Assembly: GCA_004295085.1 (NCBI GenBank)
Contig: SHNF01000009.1
Location: 62,001 to 126,000 of the forward strand
Origin: Planctomycetota bacterium
GTDB taxonomy: Bacteria; Planctomycetota; UBA1135
Direction of reading: 5' to 3'
DNA length: 64,000 nt
The notes below the pieces were generated by a model, which was not told where the DNA came from, ran no database searches, and saw nothing but the letters and a program-made list of their open reading frames with translations. The translations under genes and the position numbers were made by a program. Below are positions 45,100 to 53,823 of this stretch, piece by piece; position 1 is the first letter of the stretch; each line of letters opens with the position of its first letter.

Positions 45100-46827
45100 A
45101 TGGAATTGCGCATCCCTTCCTCTCGCGCGCGCGCCGCGTGGCTTGCTGCGTCCCTGCTGGCCTGCTCCGGGGCCGCGTCCGCCCAGGGCGGCCTGTGGAC
45201 CACCTTGTACGAGTTCCAGGGCGACTCTTCCTACAGCAACTTCGGCTGGTCCGTGGCCTCCGCAGCCGACGTGGACGGCGACGGCGTCAAGGACCTGCTC
45301 ATGGGCGCGCCGCAGGAGGATCCGGGCGGACGCGTGGACGCCGGCTCGGCCTGGCTGTACTCCGGGGCCACCGGAGCGCTGATCTGGCGCGTGGACGGCT
45401 CCAATGCCGGCGACGGGCTCGGCGCTTCCGTGGCGGCGGCCGACGTCAACGCCGACGGCGTGGCCGACCTGCTGCTCGGCGCACCCTATGCCAAGGCCAA
45501 CGGCCAGTCCGCCGCCGGCCTGGTGCGCATCGTGGACGGCGCCACCGGCGCCGTGATCCGCGAGCTGCTCGGCCAGCAGCGCTGGGGCATCTTCGGCACC
45601 GCGGTGAACGGCGGCGGCGACCTGGACGCCGACGGCCACGAGGACGTGCTGGTGGGCGAGCCCTATGCCGAGCCGTTCCCCTCCGGCTTCTACCGTGCCG
45701 GCTCGGCCTACGCCTTCTCGGGCGCCACCGGGGCCCAGATCCACCGCTGGGATTCGCCACAGAGCGACTGGTGGTTCGGAAACGCGGTCGCGCCGGTGGG
45801 CGACATCAACGGCGACGGCACTCCGGAGGTCATCATCGGCGCCACCTTCGCCGACCTGCGCACCGGCGAGATGAACCACGGCATGGCGCTGCTGGCGTCC
45901 GGCAGGGACGGCAGCACGCTGAACACAGTGCTCGGCGTCAACCCGGGCGACATGACCGGCATCTCGGTGGCCGGTCTGAACGACATCGACGGCGATGCGC
46001 TGCCCGACTACGTGGTCGGCGCCTGGCTGGCCAAGCCCAACGGCCGGACCGCCGCCGGCTGCTTGTACGTGATATCCGGCACCGGCGCCTTGATCCGCCG
46101 CAACGTGGGCGAGCGCATCTGGGAGAAGAACGGCTGGTCGTCGGCGAACGCCGGCGACGTGGACGGAGACGGCAGCGACGACATCCTGTCCGGCGGCTTC
46201 CGCGCCGACTTCAACGGCCTGCCCGAGGCCGGGAAGATGTATCTGTATTCCGGGCGCACCGGCGAGATCGTGCACCAGTTCGGCGGCACCGCCACAGGCG
46301 AGCGCGCCGCGTTCTCGATCGCCGGCGCCGGCGACCTGAACGGCGACGGCATCCCGGAAGTCATGATGTCAGTGCACCACGCGCGCGTGAACGGCATGCC
46401 CGAGGTCGGCGCAGTGCGCGTCTTCAGCTACGACGGCTTCATCAGCGCCGACGCGAGCTCCATCAGCTCCGCGGCCGGCGGAACGGCCAACATCGCGATG
46501 GACTTCCCTGACGGTGAGGCCGGCATGAGCTACGCCGTGCTGGCGTCCGCCACCGGGCGCGGCCCGATCACGCTGGGCGGAGTGGAGGTGCCCCTGACCG
46601 GCGACGCCCTGTTCCAGATGACGCGCCGCGGCAACCCGCCGCCTTTCCTCGTGAACAGCGCCGGCGTGCTCGATCCCGCGGGCGACGGCACAGCCGCCGT
46701 CGTGTGCCCGCCCGGCGGCATGGCTCCGCTCATCGGCAGCAACCTGTACCTGGCCGCCGTCAGCTACCAGCCGCCGACCCTGGTGCGCCTCAGCACGGCC
46801 GCCGTGGTCATCGAGATCCTGCCTTAA
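45100..46827 (+). CDS. Secreted FG-GAP (integrin-alpha-like) repeat protein
   Basis: 575 residues from ATG 45100, signal peptide 1-29. FG-GAP blades with calcium loops are clear (ADVDGDGVKDLLMGAP, ADVNADGVADLLLGAP, GDLDADGHEDVLVGEP, GDINGDGTPEVIIGAT, NDIDGDALPDYVVGAW, GDVDGDGSDDILSGGF, GDLNGDGIPEVMMSVH), seven in all. The last about 120 residues (ANIAMDFPDGEAGMSYAVLAS then TLGGVEVPLTGDALF) match the tail of the other FG-GAP protein here. A strong terminator follows. Probably extracellular. Confidence 0.87.
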   Translation: MELRIPSSRARAAWLAASLLACSGAASAQGGLWTTLYEFQGDSSYSNFGWSVASAADVDGDGVKDLLMGAPQEDPGGRVDAGSAWLYSGATGALIWRVDGSNAGDGLGASVAAADVNADGVADLLLGAPYAKANGQSAAGLVRIVDGATGAVIRELLGQQRWGIFGTAVNGGGDLDADGHEDVLVGEPYAEPFPSGFYRAGSAYAFSGATGAQIHRWDSPQSDWWFGNAVAPVGDINGDGTPEVIIGATFADLRTGEMNHGMALLASGRDGSTLNTVLGVNPGDMTGISVAGLNDIDGDALPDYVVGAWLAKPNGRTAAGCLYVISGTGALIRRNVGERIWEKNGWSSANAGDVDGDGSDDILSGGFRADFNGLPEAGKMYLYSGRTGEIVHQFGGTATGERAAFSIAGAGDLNGDGIPEVMMSVHHARVNGMPEVGAVRVFSYDGFISADASSISSAAGGTANIAMDFPDGEAGMSYAVLASATGRGPITLGGVEVPLTGDALFQMTRRGNPPPFLVNSAGVLDPAGDGTAAVVCPPGGMAPLIGSNLYLAAVSYQPPTLVRLSTAAVVIEILP

Positions 46828-46842
46828 ACCTCCTCGGAATCG

Positions 46843-46890
46843 AGGTCCGCCGCCGGGCGTCACAAGGCCGGCGGCGGACTTCGCCTTTTC
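46843..46890 (+). terminator. Intrinsic terminator of the second FG-GAP gene
   Basis: GTCCGCCGCCGG (46845-46856) and CCGGCGGCGGAC (46868-46879) form a perfect 12-bp stem with an 11-base loop, followed by TTCGCCTTTTC. It begins 15 bases after the stop codon. Confidence 0.75.
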
Positions 46891-46915
46891 GGCGGCAGCC
46901 GGCCGACGCGTTAGC

Positions 46916-48160
46916 CTGCACCGCGGCCTGCAAGAGCTCCAGCACCCTCGCTTCGCCGCCGGCGTCGGCTTCCAGGCCTTCGGACGGCTGGCCCACGGCG
47001 GCGCGTCCTTCGCCATCCTGGTGGTACTGGCGCGCGTGCTCGATCCCGCCGGCGTGGGGCTGTACGCCAGCGCCGTGGCCTTCTTCGGCCTGCTGGACGC
47101 GCTGGTGGACGGGGGCAGCGTGCTCGCCCTCGTGCGCCGCAGCAGCGCGCGTCCCGAGCTCCTGCGCCCGCTCCTGCGCCGCGCCCGACGCCTGCGCACC
47201 GTGACCGCAAGTGCGGCCGTCGCCGGCGCGCTGGCCTACCTCCTGCTCGACCCGCGCGTCCCCGGCGCCAACGCCTGGGGCTGGATCGCCGCCCTCACCA
47301 TGCTCAGCCACGTGCCGGGCACCGACGGCGCCGTCTTCAACCTGCGCCTCGACTTCGCGCTGCCGGCGCTGGTGCGCTCCGCCACCGCCCTGCTCTCCCT
47401 CGGCGCGGCCTTGGTCCTGGCGCTGGCGCACGTCACCGACCCGGTGGCCTACCTCTGCGTCACGCAGGCGCGCACCGCCGTGGCGAACGGAATCCTGTGG
47501 GCCTGCGCCCGCCGCCACCTGCGCCGGTTCCCGGACGCCGGCGCCGACACCCGCGGCTACATCCGTGAGAGCCTCACGCTCGGCGCAGGCGGCCTGCTGC
47601 GCGAGGGCTACGTGCGCGCGGACGTCCTGTTCCTGCGCTGGCTGGTCGGGCCCGACGCCGCCGGCTTGTACGCCCCGGCGCGCACCGCCCTCAACTTCGC
47701 GCTGCAGTGGCCCAGCTACCTGCTGACCGTGGCGCTGCCGCCGCTGGCCGCCGAGGCGCACCGCGACCCGGCCGAGTTCCGCCGCCGCGCGCTGCGCCTG
47801 GCCCGAGGCCTGGCCATGTTCGCCGTGCCGGCGGCGCTGCTTTCCTTTCCGCTCGCTCCCTGGTTCCTGCAGGTCTTCTTCGGCGCCGAGTACCGGGCGG
47901 CGACCGGCGCACTGCGCATGCTGGCCGTCGCGGCCGCCCTGGCCTACCCGGGCACCGCCTTTCTCACCGCCCTCATCGCCAGCGGCGGCGCGCGCCCGGC
48001 CCTGTGGATCTCGGCCCTCGCGCTCGCCGCCAGCGCGACTCTGTCCGCCGTGCTGGTGCCGCCTGCCACCCTCACGGGCGCCGCCGCCGCGCGCACCGCG
48101 GCCGAAGTCGTGACCCTGGTCCTGCCCGCGCTGGTCCTGCTCCGGGAGCGCCACCGATGA
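46916..48160 (+). CDS. Polysaccharide flippase (Wzx/MATE-like)
   Basis: About 414 residues from CTG 46916. It is a multi-spanning membrane protein of the MOP superfamily that flips lipid-linked oligosaccharides. About 12 hydrophobic segments are visible. The first, GVGFQAFGRLAHGGASFAIL followed by VVLARVLDPAGVGLYA, matches the family N-terminus. No ATG, GTG or TTG lies upstream of GTG 47021, which would delete half of the first segment, so a CTG start is proposed (CTG 46925 is also possible). The stop overlaps the next glycosyltransferase as ATGA. Confidence 0.78.
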   Translation: MHRGLQELQHPRFAAGVGFQAFGRLAHGGASFAILVVLARVLDPAGVGLYASAVAFFGLLDALVDGGSVLALVRRSSARPELLRPLLRRARRLRTVTASAAVAGALAYLLLDPRVPGANAWGWIAALTMLSHVPGTDGAVFNLRLDFALPALVRSATALLSLGAALVLALAHVTDPVAYLCVTQARTAVANGILWACARRHLRRFPDAGADTRGYIRESLTLGAGGLLREGYVRADVLFLRWLVGPDAAGLYAPARTALNFALQWPSYLLTVALPPLAAEAHRDPAEFRRRALRLARGLAMFAVPAALLSFPLAPWFLQVFFGAEYRAATGALRMLAVAAALAYPGTAFLTALIASGGARPALWISALALAASATLSAVLVPPATLTGAAAARTAAEVVTLVLPALVLLRERHR

Positions 48161-49242
48161 AGGTCGGCTTCGACATCCGCCCCGCGCTGTTCGGCGGCGC
48201 CGGCGTCGGCCGCTACGCGCGCGAGCTGGCCGCCGCCCTCACACGCCTGCCCGACGGGCCCTTCCTCGAGCTGTACGGAGCCGCCTGGCGCCACGGCGAG
48301 CTGCCTCCCGGCACCCTGGCCGCAGGCCGCCATCGCCTGCACCGCGGTCCCCTGCCGGCCCGCGCGTGGCGCTGGATCCACCGCCTGCCCGGTTGCGACG
48401 CCGCGCGCCTGCCGGCCCGCGTCGCCCTGTTTCACTGGACCGACTACGTCTACCCGCCGGTGCGCTCCGCTCCGCGCGTGCTCACTTTGCACGATGCCGC
48501 CTTCGCCCTGGACCCCGCCTTCCACGGCCGCAACACGCCAGTCCTCATGGCGCGCGTCCAGGCGGCGCTGCAGCACGCGGACCGCGTCATCGTGGTGAGC
48601 GAGCCCGCGCGTGCCGACGCCGAGTTCCTGGGCGTCTCCACGCCGCGCATCCGCGTCGTGGCCAACGGCGTCAGCCCGTTCTTCCAGCCGCCGCTGCAGC
48701 CCCCGGCCCGACCCGATTATCTGTTGAGCGTTGGAACCCTGGAGCCGCGCAAGAACTACCCGCGCCTGCTGCAAGCCCTGGAGCAGCTCTGGGACCGGGA
48801 CGAGGGCCCCGACTGGGTGCTCGTCGGCCACCGCGGCTGGGAGTGCGCGGACTTCGAGGCCCGGCTCGCCTCCTCCCGCCACCGCGCGCGCGTGCGCTGG
48901 CTCGCCGCCGCCGGCGACGACGAGCTGCTGCGCCTCTACCAGCAGGCCGCAGCCCTTCTCTATCCCTCCCTGCACGAAGGCTTCGGCCTGCCGGTGCTGG
49001 AAGCCATGGCCTGCGCCACTCCCGTGCTCGTCGCCGCCGCCTCCGCCCCCGCCTGGGTGGCCGGCCCTGCCGCCGTCACTGTGGACCCGCGCGATCCCGC
49101 CGCCATCGCCGACGGCATCCGCCGCGTGCTCGCGGCCCCCCGGGCCGGCCTCGCCGCCGCGCTGGCGGCGCGCGCCGCGCAGTTCACCTGGGAGCGGGCC
49201 GCGCGGGAAACCTGTCACATCTACCGCGAGCTCGCGCTGTAA
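48157..49242 (+). CDS. Family-4-type glycosyltransferase
   Basis: 361 residues, GT-B fold. It transfers a sugar from a nucleotide donor to a glycan or lipid at the cytoplasmic membrane face. N-terminal GGAGVGRYARELAAAL is the acceptor-side glycine loop; the C-terminal domain has LLSVGTLEPRKNYPRLLQAL and the donor-site E-x7-E motif in PSLHEGFGLPVLEAMAC. Translationally coupled to the flippase (ATGA). Together they make the first part of a surface-polysaccharide cluster. Sugar specificity unknown. Confidence 0.9.
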   Translation: MKVGFDIRPALFGGAGVGRYARELAAALTRLPDGPFLELYGAAWRHGELPPGTLAAGRHRLHRGPLPARAWRWIHRLPGCDAARLPARVALFHWTDYVYPPVRSAPRVLTLHDAAFALDPAFHGRNTPVLMARVQAALQHADRVIVVSEPARADAEFLGVSTPRIRVVANGVSPFFQPPLQPPARPDYLLSVGTLEPRKNYPRLLQALEQLWDRDEGPDWVLVGHRGWECADFEARLASSRHRARVRWLAAAGDDELLRLYQQAAALLYPSLHEGFGLPVLEAMACATPVLVAAASAPAWVAGPAAVTVDPRDPAAIADGIRRVLAAPRAGLAAALAARAAQFTWERAARETCHIYRELAL

Positions 49243-49652
49243 GGAGGCAGGGGATGCCGTGAAAGCAGACGGGGAGCTTTTTCACAACGCAGGCTCGGAC
49301 TCGAGGGGAGGCCCGGGCTATCCAGACGGCACTTCGCGCTTTGCAGATGCCGTCCCGTTGGTCCGGCCAGCGGGGCGGCGTTTTCATTGGCGCCGGCCGC
49401 GCAGCGCGGAAAAAAGTCTGAAAGATCGCGTCCTGGATTGCGCAATGAACTGTTGGAAGCAGGGGCCGGCGCCCGCAGCGACGGACGGCGGCTTCGACTC
49501 CGAGGGGACGGGTTGGATCGGCGCAACGATCCGCTCGACGCCGCGCGAGGGTCCAGGGAGGCGCGCGGCGGATCACGCCCGGCCGGATCTGAGGGGAACC
49601 GGCTGCGGCCAGGGGAAGCCGCCCCGCCAGCAATGGCGGGGCGGTTTTCTTG
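49243..49652 (+). ncRNA. Candidate structured RNA region with intrinsic terminator
   Basis: About 400 bases without a credible gene. Several strong stems are visible: GTGAAAGC/GCTTTTTCAC (49259-49285), GACGGCA/TGCCGTC (49325-49354) and a composite hairpin at 49488-49544 closed by GCGGC/GCCGC plus TCGA/TCGA with GGATCG/CGATCC at its tip. A terminator follows. GAGGGGA recurs at 49303, 49502 and 49591. It could be a small RNA gene or a long 3' UTR. RNase P, tmRNA and SRP RNA signatures were looked for and not found. Confidence 0.35.
49617..49652 (+). terminator. Strong intrinsic terminator
   Basis: CCGCCCCGCC (49619-49628), loop AGCAAT, GGCGGGGCGG (49635-49644), then TTTTCTTG: a textbook Rho-independent terminator. 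It lies 375 bases after the last stop codon upstream, so it ends something other than a closely spaced coding transcript. Confidence 0.85.
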
Positions 49653-49729
49653 TCCTCGTCCATCGAGAAGAGGACGACCCTATCCGCCGCCCCGGCGGCT
49701 CTTTCGCGGTGAGAATGGCGTGGCGCGCC

Positions 49730-49735
49730 GATAAT
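49730..49735 (+). promoter_or_regulatory. Putative -10 box of the second glycosyltransferase unit
   Basis: GATAAT (5/6 match) with 8 nt to the TTG start 49744; leaderless-type placement. Confidence 0.45.
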
Positions 49736-49743
49736 CCGGCCGC

Positions 49744-50856
49744 TTGCGCATCGCGCTGGACGTCTCACCCCTGGACCGGCCGCACGCCACCGGCGTGGAG
49801 AAGGCGCTGCTGCAGCTTCTGGCCGGCCTGAAGGCCCTGCCGGACCAGAACGAGTACTTCCTGGTGGCACCCAAGCGCCCCTGGCTGCTGCCCGAGCTGG
49901 CGGACCCGCGCTTCCGGCCGGTGTCGCTGGTCGGCGGCGGGCGGCGCCTGCTGTGGCGCGAGCGGCTGGTCCCGGCCTTCGCCCACCGCGTGCGCGTGGA
50001 CCTGTGGCACTCACCGGTGCAGGCCATTCCGCTGCTGCTGGACCGCCCCAAGGTCGCGACCTTGCACGAGCTGTCGTGGATGGAGACCGAAGAGGTGGAT
50101 GACGAGGGTTCGCTGGCGCGGCGCCGCGGCGTCGCGTATATCGTCAGCCGCTCCGCCGACCGCATCGTGTGCGTGAGCGAGTGCACGCGCCGCGACTTCC
50201 TGACCCTGCACCCGTCGGCGGAGCCGAAGACCGTGGTCATCCATCACGGCGTGGACCCGGTCTATGCCCAGGCGAAGCCCGACCCCATGCGCCTCAGCGA
50301 GGCCTACGACGTGCCCGCCGACGTTCCCTGGTTCCTGACGCTGGGACGCGCGCTCAAGCGCAAGGGTCTGCCGCACGCGGTGCGCGCCCTGCGCGTGCTG
50401 CTGGACCGCACCGGCGGACCTTACCACCTGGTCATGGCCGGCGAGGAGAACGCCACCCTGCGCGCTGCCCGCGACCTGGCGGTCCGACTGGGGCTGGCGC
50501 AGCGCGTGCACATCACCGGCTACGTGAATGAGCCGGACCTGCCCGCGCTCTACGCCGGCGCCGCGGCGCTGCTGGTGCCCAGCGAATCCGAAGGCTTCGG
50601 CATGCCGCTGCTGGAAGCCATGGCCGCGGGCACGCCCGTGGTCGCGAACCGGCGCGCCGCGCTGCCCGAGGTGGCCGGCGGCGCCGCCATCCTGGTGGAC
50701 TTCCAGAAGCCGCTGGAGGCCGCGGAGGGCCTGCTGCGCGCGCTCGGCAACGAGCGCGAGGACTGGATCGAGCGCGGCCGCGCCCGCGCCGCGCAGTTTC
50801 CCGTGGAGGCGCCGGCGCGCAAGCTCCTCGCGCTGTGGCGCGAGCTGGCGGGCTGA
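49744..50856 (+). CDS. Family-4-type glycosyltransferase
   Basis: 370 residues from TTG 49744, directly behind a GATAAT box. GT-B fold: SPLDRPHATGVEKALLQLL at the N-terminus, WFLTLGRALKRKGLPHAVRAL starting the donor domain, and PSESEGFGMPLLEAMAAGTPV, with the E-x7-E motif, at the donor site. TLHELSWME is the typical mid-region helix. Its stop overlaps the next gene's ATG as TGATG. Likely part of the polysaccharide assembly set. Sugar unknown. Confidence 0.9.
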   Translation: MRIALDVSPLDRPHATGVEKALLQLLAGLKALPDQNEYFLVAPKRPWLLPELADPRFRPVSLVGGGRRLLWRERLVPAFAHRVRVDLWHSPVQAIPLLLDRPKVATLHELSWMETEEVDDEGSLARRRGVAYIVSRSADRIVCVSECTRRDFLTLHPSAEPKTVVIHHGVDPVYAQAKPDPMRLSEAYDVPADVPWFLTLGRALKRKGLPHAVRALRVLLDRTGGPYHLVMAGEENATLRAARDLAVRLGLAQRVHITGYVNEPDLPALYAGAAALLVPSESEGFGMPLLEAMAAGTPVVANRRAALPEVAGGAAILVDFQKPLEAAEGLLRALGNEREDWIERGRARAAQFPVEAPARKLLALWRELAG

Positions 50857-51896
50857 TGCCCGGACTTCCGCCGGCGCGCCTGGCCGCCGACGGCACTGCG
50901 TACGACGCGTGCATGTCCGGGGCGGCGCGGCGCGCGCAGTGCCTGCTGCCGCTGCTGGCAGCCCGCGGCTGGGAGCCGCTCCTGTTCGTGGCCGAGCGCA
51001 GCGCCCCGGCCTTCACCGGCCTGCCCGGCGTCGAGATCGTGGCGCTGCCGGTGCCGGCGCACCCCGCCCCGCTGCGCAGCGCCCTGGCCGGCCCGCGCAT
51101 GGCGGAGGCGTGCCGCCAGCGCAACATCCGCGTGTTCCTGACCGAGACGCCGCCGGCGCCGCGCGGCGTGCCGTTCGTGCTGACCGTGCACGACGCGCGC
51201 CTGTGGGACGCCCCGCGGCTCCTGTCCCCGGGCCGGCGCTGGTGGCTGCGGCGCACGCTGCCGGCGGCGCTGCGCGCGGCCGCCGCGGTGGTCACGCCGT
51301 CGGAGGCCACCGCCGCGCGCCTGCGGGCGCACCTGCCCGGCATCGCGCCGCTGGTGGTGCGCAACGGCGCCGACCACTTCCCCCCGCCGGCGCAGGAGGA
51401 GGTGCGCGAGCGCTTCCTGCTGGCGGTCGGGCCCTGGGACCGGCGTAAGAACCTGGAGCTGCTCCTGCGCGCGCACGCGCTGCTGCAGCCCCCGCTCCCG
51501 CTGCTCCTGGCCGGCGAACCGGGCATCCGGCTGCCCGCCGGCGTGCACGCGGTGGCCGCCGACGACGCCCGCCTCGTGGACTTGTACCGCCGCGCCGCGG
51601 TCACCGTGTGCCCGTCCGCCTTCGAGGGCTTCGACCTGCCGCTGGCGGAAGCCCTGGCGCAGGGCTGCCCCGTTGCGGCCAGCGACATTCCGGCCCACCG
51701 TGAGGTCGGCGGCGACGCCGCGCGCTACTTCGCTCCGGATGATCCGGCGCGCGCGCTGGAGGTGATCCGCGAACTGCTCGCGCATCCCGGTGGCGCAGAG
51801 CCGCGCCTGGCGCGTGCCCTGGCCTTCCCCTGGCAGGAGGCGGCGCAGGCCCTGGACGCGCTGCTGCGCCGCCAGCTTGGCGCGGGCCGCCGGTAG
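50856..51896 (+). CDS. Family-4-type glycosyltransferase
   Basis: 346 residues from ATG 50856 (TGATG overlap). The N-terminal half is less conserved, with FVLTVHDARLWDAP as a landmark. The donor domain has FLLAVGPWDRRKNLELLLRAH and PSAFEGFDLPLAEALAQGCPV with the E-x7-E motif. The protein lacks the usual glycine loop near residue 15, which may reflect a different acceptor. Last gene of this unit; the opposite-strand gene starts 7 bases beyond its end. Confidence 0.88.
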   Translation: MPGLPPARLAADGTAYDACMSGAARRAQCLLPLLAARGWEPLLFVAERSAPAFTGLPGVEIVALPVPAHPAPLRSALAGPRMAEACRQRNIRVFLTETPPAPRGVPFVLTVHDARLWDAPRLLSPGRRWWLRRTLPAALRAAAAVVTPSEATAARLRAHLPGIAPLVVRNGADHFPPPAQEEVRERFLLAVGPWDRRKNLELLLRAHALLQPPLPLLLAGEPGIRLPAGVHAVAADDARLVDLYRRAAVTVCPSAFEGFDLPLAEALAQGCPVAASDIPAHREVGGDAARYFAPDDPARALEVIRELLAHPGGAEPRLARALAFPWQEAAQALDALLRRQLGAGRR

Positions 51897-51903
51897 CCTG
51901 CGG

Positions 51904-52773
51904 TCAGCGCGCCAGCGCCGCCTGCACGCGCGCGCGGAAACCGGCTTCGATCAGCGCGCGGTCGCGGTCCACCTGCTCGTACTCGGGCGAGAGGAAGCGG
52001 CAGTCCCCGGGATAGGGCACGAATGCCTCGATCCCGCACTCGCGGGCGGCCTGGATGATGGCCACCTGGATGCGGGTCAGCCGGCGCCAGTACGGAGCCA
52101 CGCGCATCAGCGACTGGACGCGCGCATCCTCCAGCTCGCGCAGCCGCCCCGCATCCAGGAACGCGAACGACGCCAGCACGCCCAGGTCCTGCAGCAGCAG
52201 CTCGGTCGGGAACTGCAGGGGGCTGTCGCGGATCAGCTCCCGGTCCGACGGCTGCAGACTGCGCAGGTCCAGCTCGCCGTCGACGTTGCGCGCCGCGTGT
52301 GCCGGGATGCGGCGCAGGATCTCGGCCACGGCCGCCTGCTCCTCCGCAGTGAGCGCGGAGAATGCCTGCGCCGGCACATCGGCCGCCAGGTATGGCCGCG
52401 CCAGGCGCAACGCGTCCTCCAGCGCCGGCGCGCCGTGCTGCGCGTCGAAGGCGGCGGAGGCGGCCTCATTGCGGGCGAGAACCTCCTCCAGGCGCGCGCG
52501 GAAGCGCTGCAGAAGCGCGTGGTCGGTGCGCAGGTCGGCGGCGGTGGCAGCAGTCGCTGCGGGATCCGGCGCCGCAGGCGCCGCTCCCGGCAGCGCCGCG
52601 CGCTCCGCGTGATCCGGACCCGGCGCGTCCGGAATGTCGTGTCCCGGCGCCGGCGACGGTGATGCGCTCCGCGCCGGCGCCGGCGCCGGCGCAGCGCGCA
52701 GCAGCCACGCGCCAACCAGCGCCAGCCCCGCCAGCGGAGCGAGCACCAGCAGCAGGCGCGCGCCCGTGCTCAT
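51904..52773 (-). CDS. Membrane-anchored protein with Ala/Pro linker, unknown
   Basis: 289 residues from ATG 52773. One N-terminal membrane segment (about 7-27) precedes an Ala/Pro-rich linker of about 60 residues. A globular helical domain follows (about 90-289), with PLQFPTELLLQDLGVLASF, RVAPYWRRLTRIQVAII and GIEAFVPYPGDCRFLSPEYEQVDRD as its most structured parts. No family recognised. It follows the FHA gene by 19 bases on the same strand and may share its transcript. Confidence 0.6.
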   Translation of the reverse strand: MSTGARLLLVLAPLAGLALVGAWLLRAAPAPAPARSASPSPAPGHDIPDAPGPDHAERAALPGAAPAAPDPAATAATAADLRTDHALLQRFRARLEEVLARNEAASAAFDAQHGAPALEDALRLARPYLAADVPAQAFSALTAEEQAAVAEILRRIPAHAARNVDGELDLRSLQPSDRELIRDSPLQFPTELLLQDLGVLASFAFLDAGRLRELEDARVQSLMRVAPYWRRLTRIQVAIIQAARECGIEAFVPYPGDCRFLSPEYEQVDRDRALIEAGFRARVQAALAR

Positions 52774-52792
52774 GCGCGGAGGCGCGCCGGCG

Positions 52793-53353
52793 TCACGGTC
52801 CGGCGAGGGCGTGTCCGAGCCAGCGCACGCCCAGGAAGATCCCGGCCAGGACCAGCAAGGCCAGGAGGAAGGCGAATGCGCGCACGCGCAGCGGCTGCTG
52901 GCCCAGGTCGCCGAGGCCGCGCGCACGCTGGACCTGGCGCGCCTCCGCGCGCAGGCGCGCCCGCTCCGCCGACGCCGCGCTGTCCGCGCGCCCGGCCTGG
53001 GCGGAAGGGCCTGCAGCTTCCGCGCCGGCGGCGGCAACCTGCGCCGCAGGTGCCGCGTGCTTCGCAGCGGTCACGGGCGCCGCGGGCGCCACCACGTCGA
53101 AGGCGACGCTGCCCACGGTGACCAGGTCGCCGGGGCGCAGCCGGAACTCGGTGACGCGCTGGCCGTTGACGCGCGTGCCGTTCGAAGAGCTGAGATCCAC
53201 CACCCACCAGTCCTGGCTGCGCCGCTCGACCCGGGCGTGATGGCGCGACACGCTCTCGTCCGCGAGCACGGCGCCGCAGTCCTCCGCCCGGCCGAGGACC
53301 AGGCCGTCGCGCAGGGGGATGTCCCGGCCGCCTTCGCGGGCCACCAGCTTCAC
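52793..53353 (-). CDS. FHA-domain protein with C-terminal membrane anchor
   Basis: 186 residues from GTG 53353, which overlaps the glutaredoxin-like stop as GTGA. The FHA domain (about 1-85) has GRAEDC, the SRHHARV motif with Ser and His, and SSNGTRVNGQRV; it binds phosphothreonine. An Ala-rich linker with a coiled-coil patch (about 95-155) leads to a single C-terminal membrane segment (about 160-180), so it is tail-anchored. It probably recruits a phosphorylated partner to the membrane. No kinase is nearby. Confidence 0.85.
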   Translation of the reverse strand: MKLVAREGGRDIPLRDGLVLGRAEDCGAVLADESVSRHHARVERRSQDWWVVDLSSSNGTRVNGQRVTEFRLRPGDLVTVGSVAFDVVAPAAPVTAAKHAAPAAQVAAAGAEAAGPSAQAGRADSAASAERARLRAEARQVQRARGLGDLGQQPLRVRAFAFLLALLVLAGIFLGVRWLGHALAGP

Positions 53354-53631
53354 GGGCGCGCCTCCGTTCGCCGGCTCAGGCGCCGCAGCGCCTCGGCGAT
53401 TTCGAAGCGGCCCTTGGCCAGGGCCCGGCCCGCGTGCTCGAGCACCGGGATGCTGGCGCCGTAGCGCGCCTCGAGCTCCGGATCGCCGCTGATGTCGATC
53501 ACGGACAGGCGCAGCTCGCCGGTCCGCTCGCGCCGCACCAGATCGGCGTGCACCGCCTCGCACAGGTGGCATCCGGGACGCGTGTAGAGCTGCACCAGGG
53601 GGCCGGGCACAGGCCGGCGACGACTGCGCAT
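53350..53631 (-). CDS. Glutaredoxin-like protein (DUF836 type)
   Basis: 93 residues. A thioredoxin-fold protein with the redox motif CHLC in YTRPGCHLCEAVHADL, and DISGDPELEARYGASIPVLE carrying the cis-Pro loop (IPV). Such small glutaredoxin-like proteins probably transfer thiols or exchange disulfides in the cytoplasm. First gene of a three-gene minus-strand unit with the FHA protein. A TCTATAAAC motif stands 46 nt upstream of the ATG. Confidence 0.82.
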   Translation of the reverse strand: MRSRRRPVPGPLVQLYTRPGCHLCEAVHADLVRRERTGELRLSVIDISGDPELEARYGASIPVLEHAGRALAKGRFEIAEALRRLSRRTEARP

Positions 53632-53677
53632 GGCTGCATTCTCCAGGGCCGGCTGGGGATCGGCCGTCGCCGGCCGT

Positions 53678-53686
53678 GTTTATAGA
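53678..53686 (-). promoter_or_regulatory. TCTATAAAC promoter-like motif of the glutaredoxin-FHA unit
   Basis: TATAAA within TCTATAAAC on the minus strand, identical to the nonamer at 45026-45034. It lies in the 192-base divergent spacer to the DedA gene. A plus-strand TATAGA overlaps it and could serve DedA. Confidence 0.35.
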
Positions 53687-53823
53687 CTATTTTGTACGGA
53701 CGGGGCGCATCTAGCCGACCTTCCAGCCGTCGCGTGGTCCGCTCGGGTCTGTGCTGGCGTGGCGTCCGGCGCCGCGCCCGGCACAATCAGCGCCGGCAGC
53801 CTTCCCCCGCCCGCTTTCCCTTC

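Noticed and set aside
49243..49652. RNase P RNA, tmRNA or SRP RNA in the structured region
   Set aside because: The RNase P core motif, a tmRNA tag frame with CCA end and the SRP GGAAG tetraloop motif were sought and not found. The GAGGGGA and CCCGGGCTA pieces only loosely resemble RNase P.
53692..53823. Longer N-terminus for the DedA protein
   Set aside because: It would add 44 Arg/Ser-rich residues from a TTG in front of the first membrane helix and would cover the promoter-like spacer.
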